A stretch of DNA of 64,000 bases from Flavobacteriales bacterium (GTDB lineage Bacteria; Bacteroidota; Bacteroidia; Flavobacteriales_D; Crocinitomicaceae): assembly GCA_947470515.1 (NCBI GenBank), contig CANITF010000002.1:110791-174790 (forward strand), written 5' to 3'. Positions 19,501 through 28,487 of the stretch are shown piece after piece. The position numbers were made by a program, and so were the translations under genes. Below the pieces are notes generated by a model that searched no databases, had not been told where the DNA came from, and was given only the letters and a program-made list of their open reading frames with translations. Each line of letters opens with the position of its first letter. Positions within the stretch are counted from its first letter, which is position 1.

Positions 19501-22500
19501 CGCAGTGGATTTGCGGGATCTTCTCCAGTATATTCAATAACATAAGACAACGATGTACTTCCTCCGTCAATTAATGCATTTCTTTTTTTCTTTAAATCTA
19601 AAAGATCATCAAAAATGATTTCGACATTATTTTCTTCAGGCCAAATATCCTCTGGCAAAGTTGCTCCCCATTGAGTTTTATCCAATGGCATCTCGTATTC
19701 ATAGTAATTGTCATTGAAATCTGTTCCCACACGAACAAAAAGTGTTAAATCCTGGTTATTCAATGGTAACGCGGCAAGAACCTCCTCAGCATGAACGTAC
19801 ATTTTCAATTTCTTGTATGTTCGAACATCGAATTGAACATTTTTATATGCTGCTCTTGCATCACCGTCTTGTAAATTACAAATATCCAAGACTAAAGATT
19901 GCTCATTTAGCTGTCTTTGATACACTTGAGAAGGGTCAACTTCACGAACAATCCCTGGTGGAATTTCATACTTAATAGGACTTCTTTGATCATTTTCTTC
20001 AACATTGACAGCACCAATATTAAACGTTGTTAAGTTGGGATCTGTTTGAACATTTTCACCTGGTTGTGTTAAATCACTTGTATATCTTCTCCACTCACCT
20101 CTAATGAATTCAAGTCGAGCAAAACGCAATAATACTTCTTCATCAAAATCTTTCATGAACATACGCATGAACCGAATAGATCTAAAATCTTGAATTCCAT
20201 TAACCTTTTTCTCGAATTCTTTAATCGGAATTTTTACTTGAATCCAACGTTCAGTTTTCGTTCCATTCGTGTATGATTGAATGTTCGTAATAAAGTTTTT
20301 ACCTACAACCATGTCGTTTGGACGCAAACTTAAACGGTACTGGAAGTAACTTTCTGATTCAGCAAGGTTATTATCTTGGTTTATATCTTCTAAATCTGGT
20401 GTATTTGTTCCTTGCGTTGGGTATCCATCTGCATTTGCAGTATCCGACATCTCTGTGGTTGGAGAATTTCCTTCTGAACCATTAAAATGCTTGTATCGAT
20501 TTAATATATCAAGCTTTGCAGCATCATAGTTATCATCTCGATAATAATTAAAGTCATCATTTGATGGATCTTGAATCATTTGAGCTTTTGCAGCAGCAGA
20601 TAAAGTTGTATTATTTTGAACCCAAGTCACATATGCATCAAATGCAATTTTTTCTTGGGCATTATTCCATCCATCTAATCCAATATCCTGATTTAGACGA
20701 GATGCTGGATCTGTATCAAATGCATTTACGACAACCTGTTGGGTCGATATTCTTGCCCAAGCTGTAGTATCCAAATCATCGTTTATTGAAACACCCGTTG
20801 GAGGCAAACCATTTTCAAAACTTTTTCGTGAATCTGCCAATACATCTTCAGAAATATTTCCAAGATTAAAATATAAATCCCCACCAGAATGCTGCGTGCT
20901 TGGATTAACATTTTCTGCATCATCATTAAAAGGGTCTAATACCCAAAACTGAATAAATTCAATATTTGTTTGTTCAAAGTCATTGGTTGACAATGAGCGC
21001 ATTATTCCACCCCAACGATTTTCTGGATTGACAAAAGTACCGTCTGGATTAACAGTATTCGTTGTATCGTAATTGTACATTCCTCTTTCCAAAGGATAAT
21101 AGGCCAATTCTAACATTGGAATATTCGGAATTGAACCGTATTGTTGTTGCAAATTAGGGAAAATGTCAGTTTGATTAACTAAACGCATTCGGCTATCTGC
21201 TAACATTGACGGATCATCTTTAATATGCTGAGGAGTCAACGAGTTACTTTGATAGAACAATGGATCAATTAAATACCAACATGCTTTAGCACGTTTGAAA
21301 CCAGCGGAAAGCGTTTTAGAAGACCCTTCAGGGAAAAGATCAGGCTGACCTTGAGGCACAGAAGCCAATCTCCAAGAACTTACTGAACGCAAATCAATAG
21401 CACTTTGGGCACCTTCAAAATCATCTACGTAAGAAGTACCGTCTTTGTTTATTGCCTTCGGTTGTCCCGGAATAAGGTGAGCAAATTCACCTGAAAATGA
21501 GAAAGTAGATTTTTGAGTTGTTGAAATTACAGGTAATAAATCCACCAATTTAGTGAGGAATGGTACATCTGTTTTATAGGCCAAATCTAATCCAATCATA
21601 TTATTTTTGAATGGTTCACTGCCTACATCCACTTTTTGTGTTACAGGCCTTTCCATCATTCTTAACCAGGTACCTCCTAAATTTAATTTATCACTGAATC
21701 TAAAATTATAATGACCACCAATTAACGACCTTGCCTGAAATCCAAAAACAGAATTACTTTCTATTGAAATTTTGATAGGGGTATTTGATTCTAAAATGCC
21801 TGTGTTAAGAATTTTTACTCTACCTAGATTATAATCTACAGTAAAATCAGTACCCTCTATTAATTTTATCCCTCCAGCAGTAACTGTTACCGCACCTTGA
21901 GGAACATTTAAAGCATTTAATGGAATATCTGAAGTAATTGATGATTGGTATTCTCCTTTAAAACTAAATCTATTTTTACTTGGAATTTGCTGTGCAGCTG
22001 TTTTTGTTGAATCATACAATTCAGTATATGAAACTTGATCAATGACTAATTGTGGAATTCCCGCATCCTCTAATTTTTTGGATAAAGTTTTTCCGAATGG
22101 CTCAATAGTAGAAAAATAAATTCTCCCATTTTTAGTGTTTATTGTACCTCCATTTTCGGCCCTATTTCCATTGAAAGTTAAAGGAACATAATCAAATACA
22201 CCATCCGAAAAAGGTTGATTATTTTGGTTCAATTTGTCCATGTCTAAGAGCGTGACAATTTGTTTATCATCAACTCCTGTCATGGGAAAAAATGGCACCA
22301 ATAAGGACGTTTGTGGATTGTTATACAACAAATCAATTCTGAAGCCTGTTTGATCAACTTGGTATGCACCAATAGAATAAACGTTTTTCATCATCAAATC
22401 CCAAATTTTATTGCTTGGATTTGTTATGGTAGGCTTCATTAATTTCAAAATTAATGCTTGTTGACCTGCTACACCATCCGTTGAGAATTCTCCAACTTGA

Positions 22501-23864
22501 TATGTTTCTCCCCGATAAGTATATTCATAGGCAACAGCCAAAACTTCGTCGTTATTTAAAGGTAAATTCAATGAAATGTACCCCAATAAAGCATTGTATG
22601 AATATTCTTGTTCAGTTAATTTACGTGCATTTTCAACCTTTTCATAATGAACTGCCTGCTGAAAAGGACCAGGAGTTGTTACCTGAGAACTCAAAACAGA
22701 TACAGCATTTGAAAAACCACGAACTAACGGTTGACTTGAAGCCCAATCATATAAACCGTTTGCTTGATTATCTGGAAATTCATTCGTTGACAAACTTCCT
22801 GGAGTGCCTTGACAATTCTCTTGTTTTGCTTCACCTAGGTCAGAAAAAGCAATTATATTTCTAGTGTTTTCCGTATTATTGGTTCTATTCGTCAACCAAA
22901 CCTCCATACGCGTAATATAGGTGGATGAATTTACAATCGGAATAGTGGACATTGCTTCATCATAATGATCCTTGTGATATAAATTGACGAAATAATGACG
23001 ATTTGCTTCATAATTATCAGCCCCTAATTCAAATTTCTGAACTTGAGACTTTCCTGTAATATTTATTTCTTGGCGTTTCCCTTTAGATGATGCAGCAATC
23101 AGATCGACTGTTGAACGACCAAATTTCAATTGTGTTTTTACACCGAATAATGTTTGAGAACCTTGTATCAATGAAGTTGGAAGCTGCATCGACACATTAC
23201 CTAATTCGATTTTTTGCATTATTTGATCTTCATCACCAGTATATTCCAATTTAGAAATATTGTCGAAATCAAATGCCGCTTGTGTATTGTAACTCGTACC
23301 AATCTTCAATTTTGTTCCAATTTGACCAACTAAATTCAATTGAATTTGTTGCTGAAAATCGAATCGTGTGATTTTTCTTTGTTTTACAGGTAAAATTGGA
23401 TTATCATAACGAGAAGAATTTACTCCAAAAGACAACTCTACAGAGCCAGCTGGTCGAATCGTAATTTGATCTGAACCAAAGAAATTTTCAAATGCTTTGC
23501 TTCCAATCTTAATTGGGAACTCCATTGGTTGATTTTGAGCTGTTTGCTCATCAATTTTTTCTTTCCAATTTTCTCTTAATGATTTTTGACGCTCATATTC
23601 TAGGTATTCTTCTAGCGTCATCATAGATGGATTTCTATAATTTAATCCTGAGCCGATAGTCTCTGTAAAAATATAAGTCCCTGTAACTGGGTCATAAACA
23701 ATCGTAGGTTTGACTGAAGTTGGGTCACCTAAATCAAAACTTTGAGGTTGAGTTTGAGTTGGATCAAGATAATTTTCAATCGGATAAATCAAAGTGTCTT
23801 GGGCTTCCAAAGTGGGAGAAATAAATCCACACGCAAGAATTAACAACATAATTGTTGCTTTCAT
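16599..23864 (-). CDS. sprA: T9SS outer-membrane translocon protein SprA
   Basis: 2421 residues from ATG 23864; an in-frame TTG at 23894 is rejected because the ATG gives a good signal peptide (MKATIMLLILACGFISPTLEAQ). The giant size, the ruvA neighbour and a beta-rich protein throughout identify SprA (Sov in Porphyromonas), the very large beta-barrel that conducts type IX secretion cargo across the outer membrane. Landmarks are FFGSDQITIRPAGSVELSFG near residue 130, TSYNTQAAFDFDNISKLEYTG near 200, and DGTSYVDDFEGAQSAIDLRS near 800. A charged Lys/Glu-rich segment at about 1900-1960 (MTEKEKKKARREEKRKEKEK) interrupts the beta-rich sequence and is probably a soluble loop. ruvA is 31 bp upstream. 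Confidence 0.95.
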   Translation of the reverse strand: MKATIMLLILACGFISPTLEAQDTLIYPIENYLDPTQTQPQSFDLGDPTSVKPTIVYDPVTGTYIFTETIGSGLNYRNPSMMTLEEYLEYERQKSLRENWKEKIDEQTAQNQPMEFPIKIGSKAFENFFGSDQITIRPAGSVELSFGVNSSRYDNPILPVKQRKITRFDFQQQIQLNLVGQIGTKLKIGTSYNTQAAFDFDNISKLEYTGDEDQIMQKIELGNVSMQLPTSLIQGSQTLFGVKTQLKFGRSTVDLIAASSKGKRQEINITGKSQVQKFELGADNYEANRHYFVNLYHKDHYDEAMSTIPIVNSSTYITRMEVWLTNRTNNTENTRNIIAFSDLGEAKQENCQGTPGSLSTNEFPDNQANGLYDWASSQPLVRGFSNAVSVLSSQVTTPGPFQQAVHYEKVENARKLTEQEYSYNALLGYISLNLPLNNDEVLAVAYEYTYRGETYQVGEFSTDGVAGQQALILKLMKPTITNPSNKIWDLMMKNVYSIGAYQVDQTGFRIDLLYNNPQTSLLVPFFPMTGVDDKQIVTLLDMDKLNQNNQPFSDGVFDYVPLTFNGNRAENGGTINTKNGRIYFSTIEPFGKTLSKKLEDAGIPQLVIDQVSYTELYDSTKTAAQQIPSKNRFSFKGEYQSSITSDIPLNALNVPQGAVTVTAGGIKLIEGTDFTVDYNLGRVKILNTGILESNTPIKISIESNSVFGFQARSLIGGHYNFRFSDKLNLGGTWLRMMERPVTQKVDVGSEPFKNNMIGLDLAYKTDVPFLTKLVDLLPVISTTQKSTFSFSGEFAHLIPGQPKAINKDGTSYVDDFEGAQSAIDLRSVSSWRLASVPQGQPDLFPEGSSKTLSAGFKRAKACWYLIDPLFYQSNSLTPQHIKDDPSMLADSRMRLVNQTDIFPNLQQQYGSIPNIPMLELAYYPLERGMYNYDTTNTVNPDGTFVNPENRWGGIMRSLSTNDFEQTNIEFIQFWVLDPFNDDAENVNPSTQHSGGDLYFNLGNISEDVLADSRKSFENGLPPTGVSINDDLDTTAWARISTQQVVVNAFDTDPASRLNQDIGLDGWNNAQEKIAFDAYVTWVQNNTTLSAAAKAQMIQDPSNDDFNYYRDDNYDAAKLDILNRYKHFNGSEGNSPTTEMSDTANADGYPTQGTNTPDLEDINQDNNLAESESYFQYRLSLRPNDMVVGKNFITNIQSYTNGTKTERWIQVKIPIKEFEKKVNGIQDFRSIRFMRMFMKDFDEEVLLRFARLEFIRGEWRRYTSDLTQPGENVQTDPNLTTFNIGAVNVEENDQRSPIKYEIPPGIVREVDPSQVYQRQLNEQSLVLDICNLQDGDARAAYKNVQFDVRTYKKLKMYVHAEEVLAALPLNNQDLTLFVRVGTDFNDNYYEYEMPLDKTQWGATLPEDIWPEENNVEIIFDDLLDLKKKRNALIDGGSTSLSYVIEYTGEDPANPLRRLKVKGSPNLQGIKTIMVGVRNPSKTESNPWPDDGQAECAIIWINELRLTDFITEGGSAAIAQAKVQLADFANVNMSGNYSGINWGSIESRVQERQRNEKIGVDMNANVQLGQFFGKQAGVSLPFFYGYSLGIINPEYDPFNPDIKLADYDIGTRKEKAKLGQDFTERKSYNFTNVRKEAKAGSTGHFWRVSNWSASYAYSENLHRDFNTNYDRTKTWNGGLNYNYSFTAKPIEPFKKLKFVQKSKWLAIIKDVNLYLTPKNISFTNDLLRSYNERQVRNNMVPDYEFQPVYVKRFSWNRNYNVGYDVTKNLKVTFAATNKSIFAEGNERVDRKLDPLNYQQFKDTIASQMSTFGKTMDYSHNYSLNYTLPLDKIPATDWMTANVKYGGTYNWQRAPLGQSEFGNVIQNNRTINLTGQMNFTNLYNKIPFLKKVNTDGKGGRPAITTKDALDGKKSPKPAVEPEKEVKKPESEMTEKEKKKARREEKRKEKEKKRNGKVHPVVGFIARAVMTVRNVSGTYALNDGTLLPGYNQETSLLGFNSGFSAPLGGFVFGQQRYDIWGRETGYNIATSAASNGWLVQNQDLNKQYTITHSQNLNLRASLEPIKDLAIELNLTRTFGNNSNEFFRWNESTQQYESQSKVETGTLTYTNVTIGSAFALVSKDYQSETFKTLLENRELVSQLLGQNNANSNPLLSGYYSGYSGTQQEVVTGAFLTAYSNKQINTKTVNPIKNIPLPNWSINYNGLTKMAFAKKFVKNFVVRHAYSSTVSVSGLQTNLNAEFDANGNASAMDINNNFIADRQIQNVTISERFSPLIGIDATWNIKGGQGLITKFEMKKDRSATLSLNNNQITEVRGNEWVMGLGYKFDKVKLPFDKIPASALNIRFDLSFRDNLTVIRKIVENTNQATAGQRVVSIKSSIDYNLTQNLTLQLYYDQVINTPKIATSFPTGNMSTGIRLRFNLAGVQ

Positions 23865-23895
23865 CTTAACAAGTAGGCCAATTAGTAACTTCAAA

Positions 23896-24471
23896 TTATA
23901 AGATTTTCAATGCTTCTTTAATTAATATCTCTACAGATTCATCGCTAACTGCAATTTTATCTATGGCTTTCTCTGCAGATTTTTTATCAAAACCCAAAGA
24001 AACCAATGCATTTAACGCATCAAATCGATTTGTATTGTTTTGATTGAAAATATTTTCAGATGAAAAGACAATTTTTAACATTTTATCTTTCAAATCTATT
24101 ATTACACGCTGTGCTGTTTTTGCTCCAATTCCTTTAATACTTTGAATTGTTGCAACGTCTTCAACTTGAATAGCATGAGCAATTTCGTCAGGAACGAGTG
24201 ATGATAGCATAATCATTGCTGTATTAGGTCCTATTCCTGAAACAGATATTAAGTGATTGAACATTTCTCGTTCTTCCTTGCTTGAAAAGCCATAAAGAAT
24301 TTGAGCATCTTCTCGAACAATCAATTTTGTAAAGATTTTTAATGCTTCAACTGATCCAATTGAAGAGAAAGTATTTAATGAAATTTTGACTTCATAACCA
24401 ACTCCTCCGCACTCAATAATTAATTCAGTAGGATTTTTTTCAACTAACTTACCGTTTAAATGTCCAATCAT
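23896..24471 (-). CDS. ruvA: Holliday junction DNA helicase subunit RuvA
   Basis: 191 residues, a normal RuvA length. Domain I (OB fold) begins MIGHLNGKLVEKNPTELIIECGGVGYEVKIS. Domain II shows two helix-hairpin-helix motifs, LISVSGIGPNTAMIML and IKGIGAKTAQRVIIDLKDK. Domain III (SLGFDKKSAEKAI) is the flexible RuvB-contacting tail. RuvA binds four-way junctions and recruits the RuvB motor. It lies 2 bp after maeB and just before sprA, a gene order I know from other Flavobacteriia. Confidence 0.96.
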   Translation of the reverse strand: MIGHLNGKLVEKNPTELIIECGGVGYEVKISLNTFSSIGSVEALKIFTKLIVREDAQILYGFSSKEEREMFNHLISVSGIGPNTAMIMLSSLVPDEIAHAIQVEDVATIQSIKGIGAKTAQRVIIDLKDKMLKIVFSSENIFNQNNTNRFDALNALVSLGFDKKSAEKAIDKIAVSDESVEILIKEALKIL

Positions 24472-24473
24472 AT

Positions 24474-26738
24474 TTATTTATTTTGAGCGTCGACAACTGC
24501 AACTTTCACCATATTAATAATTTCTCTCACTGAAGAACCAAGTTGCAAAACGTGAATTGATTTTTTCAAGCCAACTAAAACAGGACCAACAGCCTCTCCA
24601 TCTGTCATTTCTTGCAATAATTTATAGGCAATATTTCCAGCAGATAAATTTGGAAAAATCAACGTATTGACTTCTTTGTTTGCTAATTGTGAGAAGGAAA
24701 ACTTCTCCATCATTAAATCATTATTCAAAGCAAAGTTTGCTTGAATTTCTCCATCTACAACCAGATTTGGACACTTTTCATGCAAAATTTCAACTGCTTT
24801 TGCCATTTTTACGGCATCCTCGCCTGGCGAAGAACCAAAATTTGAATAACTTAACAAAGCAATACGAGGCGTTACTTTAAATTTGCGAATCATTTTGGCA
24901 ACATTGCTTGTTATTTCAGCAATTTCTTCTGCAGTTGGATTCAAATTTATCGTTGTATCTGCTAAGAATAATGGACCTCTTTTGGTAACCAAAATATACA
25001 TTCCAGCGATTGTATTGACATCCTTTTGCAAGCCAACCGTTTGAATTGCTGGTCTCACAACATCCCGGTAATTTCTTGTGATTCCAGAAATCATCGCATC
25101 AGCATCTCCCATTTCCACCATCATTGCACCGAAATGATTTCTTTCGCGCATGATTTGAATTGATTCAAATTCGGTTACTCCTTTTCGTTTACGTTTTTCA
25201 AAGAATGCTTTACCATAAGCAGTTCTTCGATCTTCCTCTTCTTCTGATTTTGGGTCGATTATTTGAACGTCTTGAAATTCAATGCTATATTCATGGATTA
25301 GTTCTTCAATTTTCTTTCTTTTACCCAATAAGATAGGAAACGCAACTCCTTCTTCCCAAGCTGTTTGTGCCGCTTTAAGAATCTTAATATTATCCGCCTC
25401 GGCAAAAACGACTCTTTTTGGATTACTTTGTGCCTTTTCAGTAATATTTCGAATAAGAATATTGTCTAGTCCTAACCTGTTTTTCAGTTGTCTTTCATAG
25501 GCATCCCAATCCAAAATAGGATTTTTAGCTACACCAGATTCCATTGCAGCTTTTGCAACTGCCGGAGCAACATAATAAATTAATCGAGGATCTAAAGGTT
25601 TCGGAATAATCTGTTCACGTCCAAAAGAGATGTTTTTTTCACCATACGCTTCGATCACTTCTTCAGGTATCGTTTCTTTTGCTAGAGAAGCAAGAGCTTT
25701 AACAGCAGCCAACTTCATCTCTTCGTTAATTGTTGTAGCTCGAACATCTAACGCTCCCCTAAAAATGAATGGGAATCCTAGAACATTATTGACTTGATTA
25801 GGATGGTCTGAACGACCAGTTGCCATAATGATATCTTTTCTTACTGATGTAGCATCTTTGTATGAAATTTCTGGTTCAGGATTTGCCAAAGCAAAGACAA
25901 TTGGGTCTTTCGCCATGACTTTTATCATTTCTTTAGAGACAATATTCCCTTTAGATAAACCGACAAATACATCTGCTTTTTTCATTGCTTCCAGCAAGCT
26001 AAGCGATTTTTTATGCTTTGAGTATGGCAATTTGCTTTCGTCTAAATCAGTTCTTTCTTGACAAATCAACCCTTTCGAGTCAAACATCCAAATGTTTTCT
26101 ACATCAGCGCCTAAAGCACAATATAATTTTGCACATGACATCGCTGCAGCCCCAGCTCCAGAAATAACTATTTGCACTTTACTAATTTGCTTCTTTGCTA
26201 ATTCTAATGCGTTCAATAAAGCAGCAGAAGAAATAATAGCCGTTCCATGCTGATCATCGTGCATCACAGGAATATCCAACTCTTCTTTTAATCTTCTTTC
26301 TATTTCAAAAGCTTCAGGTGCCTTAATATCTTCTAAATTAATACCTCCAAAAGTCGGAGCTATCGCTTTAACTGTTTGAATAAACAATTCTGGATCACTC
26401 GCATCAACCTCGATATCGAAAACATCAATGTCTGCAAAAATTTTAAAAAGTAACCCTTTTCCTTCCATTACAGGTTTTGAAGCAAGTGGACCTATATTTC
26501 CTAAACCTAAAACAGCAGTGCCGTTTGTAATGACAGCAACTAAATTAGCTTTACTCGTATATTTATAAGCGTCATCAGGATTTTCTGCAATTTTCAAACA
26601 AGGTTCTGCCACTCCAGGTGAATATGCCAAAGATAAATCTCTTTGGGAAGAATAAGGCTTGGTAGGTACCACCTCTATTTTCCCTGGCTTCCCAGATGAA
26701 TGATAATCTAATGCGTCTTGTTTTTTTATTTTCGCCAT
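24474..26738 (-). CDS. maeB: NADP-dependent malic enzyme with C-terminal phosphotransacetylase-like domain
   Basis: 754 residues, the two-domain MaeB type. The malic enzyme part (1-430) has the SLAYSPGVAEPCL motif, the catalytic region VMHDDQHGTAIIS and the nucleotide fold VISGAGAAAMSCAKLY. The C-terminal part (about 430-750) resembles phosphate acetyltransferase (RVVFAEADNIKILKAA, GDADAMISGITRNYRDV, FPNLSAGNIAYKLLQ) and in this family is regulatory, sensing acetyl-CoA. The enzyme converts malate to pyruvate and CO2 with NADPH formation. It is the first gene of the operon, preceded by a TATCTTTG box. Confidence 0.95.
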   Translation of the reverse strand: MAKIKKQDALDYHSSGKPGKIEVVPTKPYSSQRDLSLAYSPGVAEPCLKIAENPDDAYKYTSKANLVAVITNGTAVLGLGNIGPLASKPVMEGKGLLFKIFADIDVFDIEVDASDPELFIQTVKAIAPTFGGINLEDIKAPEAFEIERRLKEELDIPVMHDDQHGTAIISSAALLNALELAKKQISKVQIVISGAGAAAMSCAKLYCALGADVENIWMFDSKGLICQERTDLDESKLPYSKHKKSLSLLEAMKKADVFVGLSKGNIVSKEMIKVMAKDPIVFALANPEPEISYKDATSVRKDIIMATGRSDHPNQVNNVLGFPFIFRGALDVRATTINEEMKLAAVKALASLAKETIPEEVIEAYGEKNISFGREQIIPKPLDPRLIYYVAPAVAKAAMESGVAKNPILDWDAYERQLKNRLGLDNILIRNITEKAQSNPKRVVFAEADNIKILKAAQTAWEEGVAFPILLGKRKKIEELIHEYSIEFQDVQIIDPKSEEEEDRRTAYGKAFFEKRKRKGVTEFESIQIMRERNHFGAMMVEMGDADAMISGITRNYRDVVRPAIQTVGLQKDVNTIAGMYILVTKRGPLFLADTTINLNPTAEEIAEITSNVAKMIRKFKVTPRIALLSYSNFGSSPGEDAVKMAKAVEILHEKCPNLVVDGEIQANFALNNDLMMEKFSFSQLANKEVNTLIFPNLSAGNIAYKLLQEMTDGEAVGPVLVGLKKSIHVLQLGSSVREIINMVKVAVVDAQNK

Positions 26739-26757
26739 AACCCTCTATTGAAGGCGC

Positions 26758-26765
26758 CAAAGATA
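26758..26765 (-). promoter_or_regulatory. Promoter -7 box of the maeB-ruvA-sprA operon
   Basis: CAAAGATA on the plus strand is TATCTTTG on the minus strand, an exact TAnnTTTG match about 20 nt before the maeB ATG. A -33 TTTG is not apparent. Confidence 0.55.
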
Positions 26766-26810
26766 CAAAAATGCTTTGAAGATGAGCATAAATAGCAATG
26801 TAAAGACATA

Positions 26811-26843
26811 AAAAAAGCTCGTATCCTTTCGAATACGAGCTTT
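26811..26843 (-). terminator. Rho-independent terminator of the T9SS cargo gene
   Basis: AAAGCTCGTAT (26814-26824) and ATACGAGCTTT (26833-26843) are perfect 11-bp arms with an 8-nt loop; on the minus strand the stem runs into a T tract. It lies 19 bp after the stop of the gene at 26862. Confidence 0.85.
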
Positions 26844-26861
26844 CTCAGATTATCTTAAATA

Positions 26862-28337
26862 TTATTTAATGATAACGTTTTGGCTAGTCGAAATACCATT
26901 CGTTGAAATAGTAACGATATAGCTTCCTTTAGCGAATTCGCTAACAGGAATTGAAAGTGTTTGAGCACCATTCAATGAAGTATGATTTTGAGTAGCAACA
27001 ACTCTACCTTGAAGGTCAAGCATTGTAACAACATAATCACCATTAACTGCTTCGAAAGAAACATTCAATACATCAGAAGTTGGATTAGGATAGATGTTCA
27101 ATCCTTCAATTGCCAATTCATTAATACCAAGAACACCAGATTTGAATGCTTTTGATTCGTCAGTTGTAAATACACCACCATTAGCAATTGTAGTTCCTGT
27201 TCCATCTTTAACAGTATAAGAACCTAAACCGTATTGAGCAGAGTTAATACCATCACCGAATTCATCTAAAATTTCGAATGTGTAACACATGTTAGAAACC
27301 ATGTTGAAATTAACAACTGGTTGAGTTGTTGTACCAGCAGCACCCATATTTGCATAAGGACCACCAGAAGCGATAGTTGTACCAGAAGCATTTTTAATCG
27401 TCCAAGTAGTCTCAGTACCATACTGATCCGTAACAATTGCAACAGTACCAACAGCACCGTTAGCTTGAACAGCATTAGTAATTACTCCTGAAACTGCTCC
27501 ATTTGCAGCATTTGCATCACTAGTTGTAGTAACAGTAACTGTTAAAGTTCCTCCTGTAAAACCAGTAATTGCAGAACAAGTTACTTGAGCAGTAGCATAA
27601 GTAGCTAAGTTACCAGAATAAGAACCAGTAGAAACAACAGTTGCACCGTTCATTACAGTAACCGTTGCAGAAGACATTGCAGTAGTCCCATTGTTTTGAA
27701 TAGTAACAATTGGTGTGTAATTTCCACCACAAACAACTAAATCAGAATCAAAAGATAATGCAGCCGCATCAGCAGGATTAGAAGCTGGAGGTGGGCACGC
27801 AGCAACACCTGCATACAAAGCTGCAGCAGAAGCTTGACCTGCTTCTACAAGAATGCGGTTTGGACAAATCTTATAGATTGTTGGAAAATATCCAATACCA
27901 TAAGCTGAATTGAATGAATTGATTGCACTTGCCGCTGGATCAATTATTGGGTGAGAAACACCAGTAACCCAGTCACCTTGTGTATTTGTACCTGTTCCAT
28001 TTAAATCAGCAGAATTTGTTGTTCCGTCTCCTTCAATGTATAAAACCATAACATTATCAGTTGTTCCAGCAACAACATTGGTTCCTCCTGCAGGTCCGTG
28101 AGCAGTCCAAAGATCTTCTAATGCATTTGTATTATGGAAATTCCAACATGGTCCACACCATGTTGCAGAAACATCAATAAAAACAGTATAACCAGCATCT
28201 AGCATAGCATAAAGATGTTGCGTATTACCATTGATATCAGTCAATGTAAAATCTGGAGCAACGCTTCCATCTGGAAGTTGCGCATTTGCAGAGAAAGTTC
28301 CAGCTAATAGAGCTGCACTAAGTAATAATTTTTTCAT
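26862..28337 (-). CDS. Secreted thioredoxin-like protein with T9SS type A sorting domain
   Basis: 491 residues. Signal peptide MKKLLLSAALLAGTFSANAQ, then a redoxin/TlpA-like domain (about 22-185) with the active-site motif WCGPC (Cys61, Cys64) after FIDVSATW. A Gly/Thr/Val-rich middle region (190-400) looks like immunoglobulin-type beta repeats (VTIQNNGTTAMSSATVTV is a CARDB-like signature). The last about 75 residues (GLNIYPNPTSDVLNVSFE to FAKGSYIVTISTNG) are a T9SS type A sorting domain that directs export through SprA and surface attachment. It should be a surface-exposed or released protein; whether the CxxC acts as a disulfide enzyme is unknown. A terminator follows. Confidence 0.9.
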   Translation of the reverse strand: MKKLLLSAALLAGTFSANAQLPDGSVAPDFTLTDINGNTQHLYAMLDAGYTVFIDVSATWCGPCWNFHNTNALEDLWTAHGPAGGTNVVAGTTDNVMVLYIEGDGTTNSADLNGTGTNTQGDWVTGVSHPIIDPAASAINSFNSAYGIGYFPTIYKICPNRILVEAGQASAAALYAGVAACPPPASNPADAAALSFDSDLVVCGGNYTPIVTIQNNGTTAMSSATVTVMNGATVVSTGSYSGNLATYATAQVTCSAITGFTGGTLTVTVTTTSDANAANGAVSGVITNAVQANGAVGTVAIVTDQYGTETTWTIKNASGTTIASGGPYANMGAAGTTTQPVVNFNMVSNMCYTFEILDEFGDGINSAQYGLGSYTVKDGTGTTIANGGVFTTDESKAFKSGVLGINELAIEGLNIYPNPTSDVLNVSFEAVNGDYVVTMLDLQGRVVATQNHTSLNGAQTLSIPVSEFAKGSYIVTISTNGISTSQNVIIK

Positions 28338-28460
28338 AGTTTAATAATTTTTAAGTTGTTGTAAATATAAGTGAATGTAAAGTTAAAGATTAAGTTCTTC
28401 TAAAAAAATTTGAAAACAATAGATTGTTGGAATCCTAATTTTAACACTGTTATTTTGATA

Positions 28461-28484
28461 AAAAAAGGCGGATTAACCGCCTTT
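28461..28484 (-). terminator. Rho-independent terminator after hemD
   Basis: AAAGGCGG (28464-28471), loop ATTAA, CCGCCTTT (28477-28484): a perfect 8-bp GC-rich stem ending, on the minus strand, in a T run. It sits directly after the hemD stop. Confidence 0.85.
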
Positions 28485-28487
28485 AAC

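Noticed and set aside
22454..22864. 136-residue reading frame opposite sprA
   Set aside because: Antisense shadow of a clearly coding region with no start signals or recognisable domain.
23865..23894. TTG start of sprA at 23894
   Set aside because: The ATG at 23864 gives a clean signal peptide; the ten extra residues spoil it.
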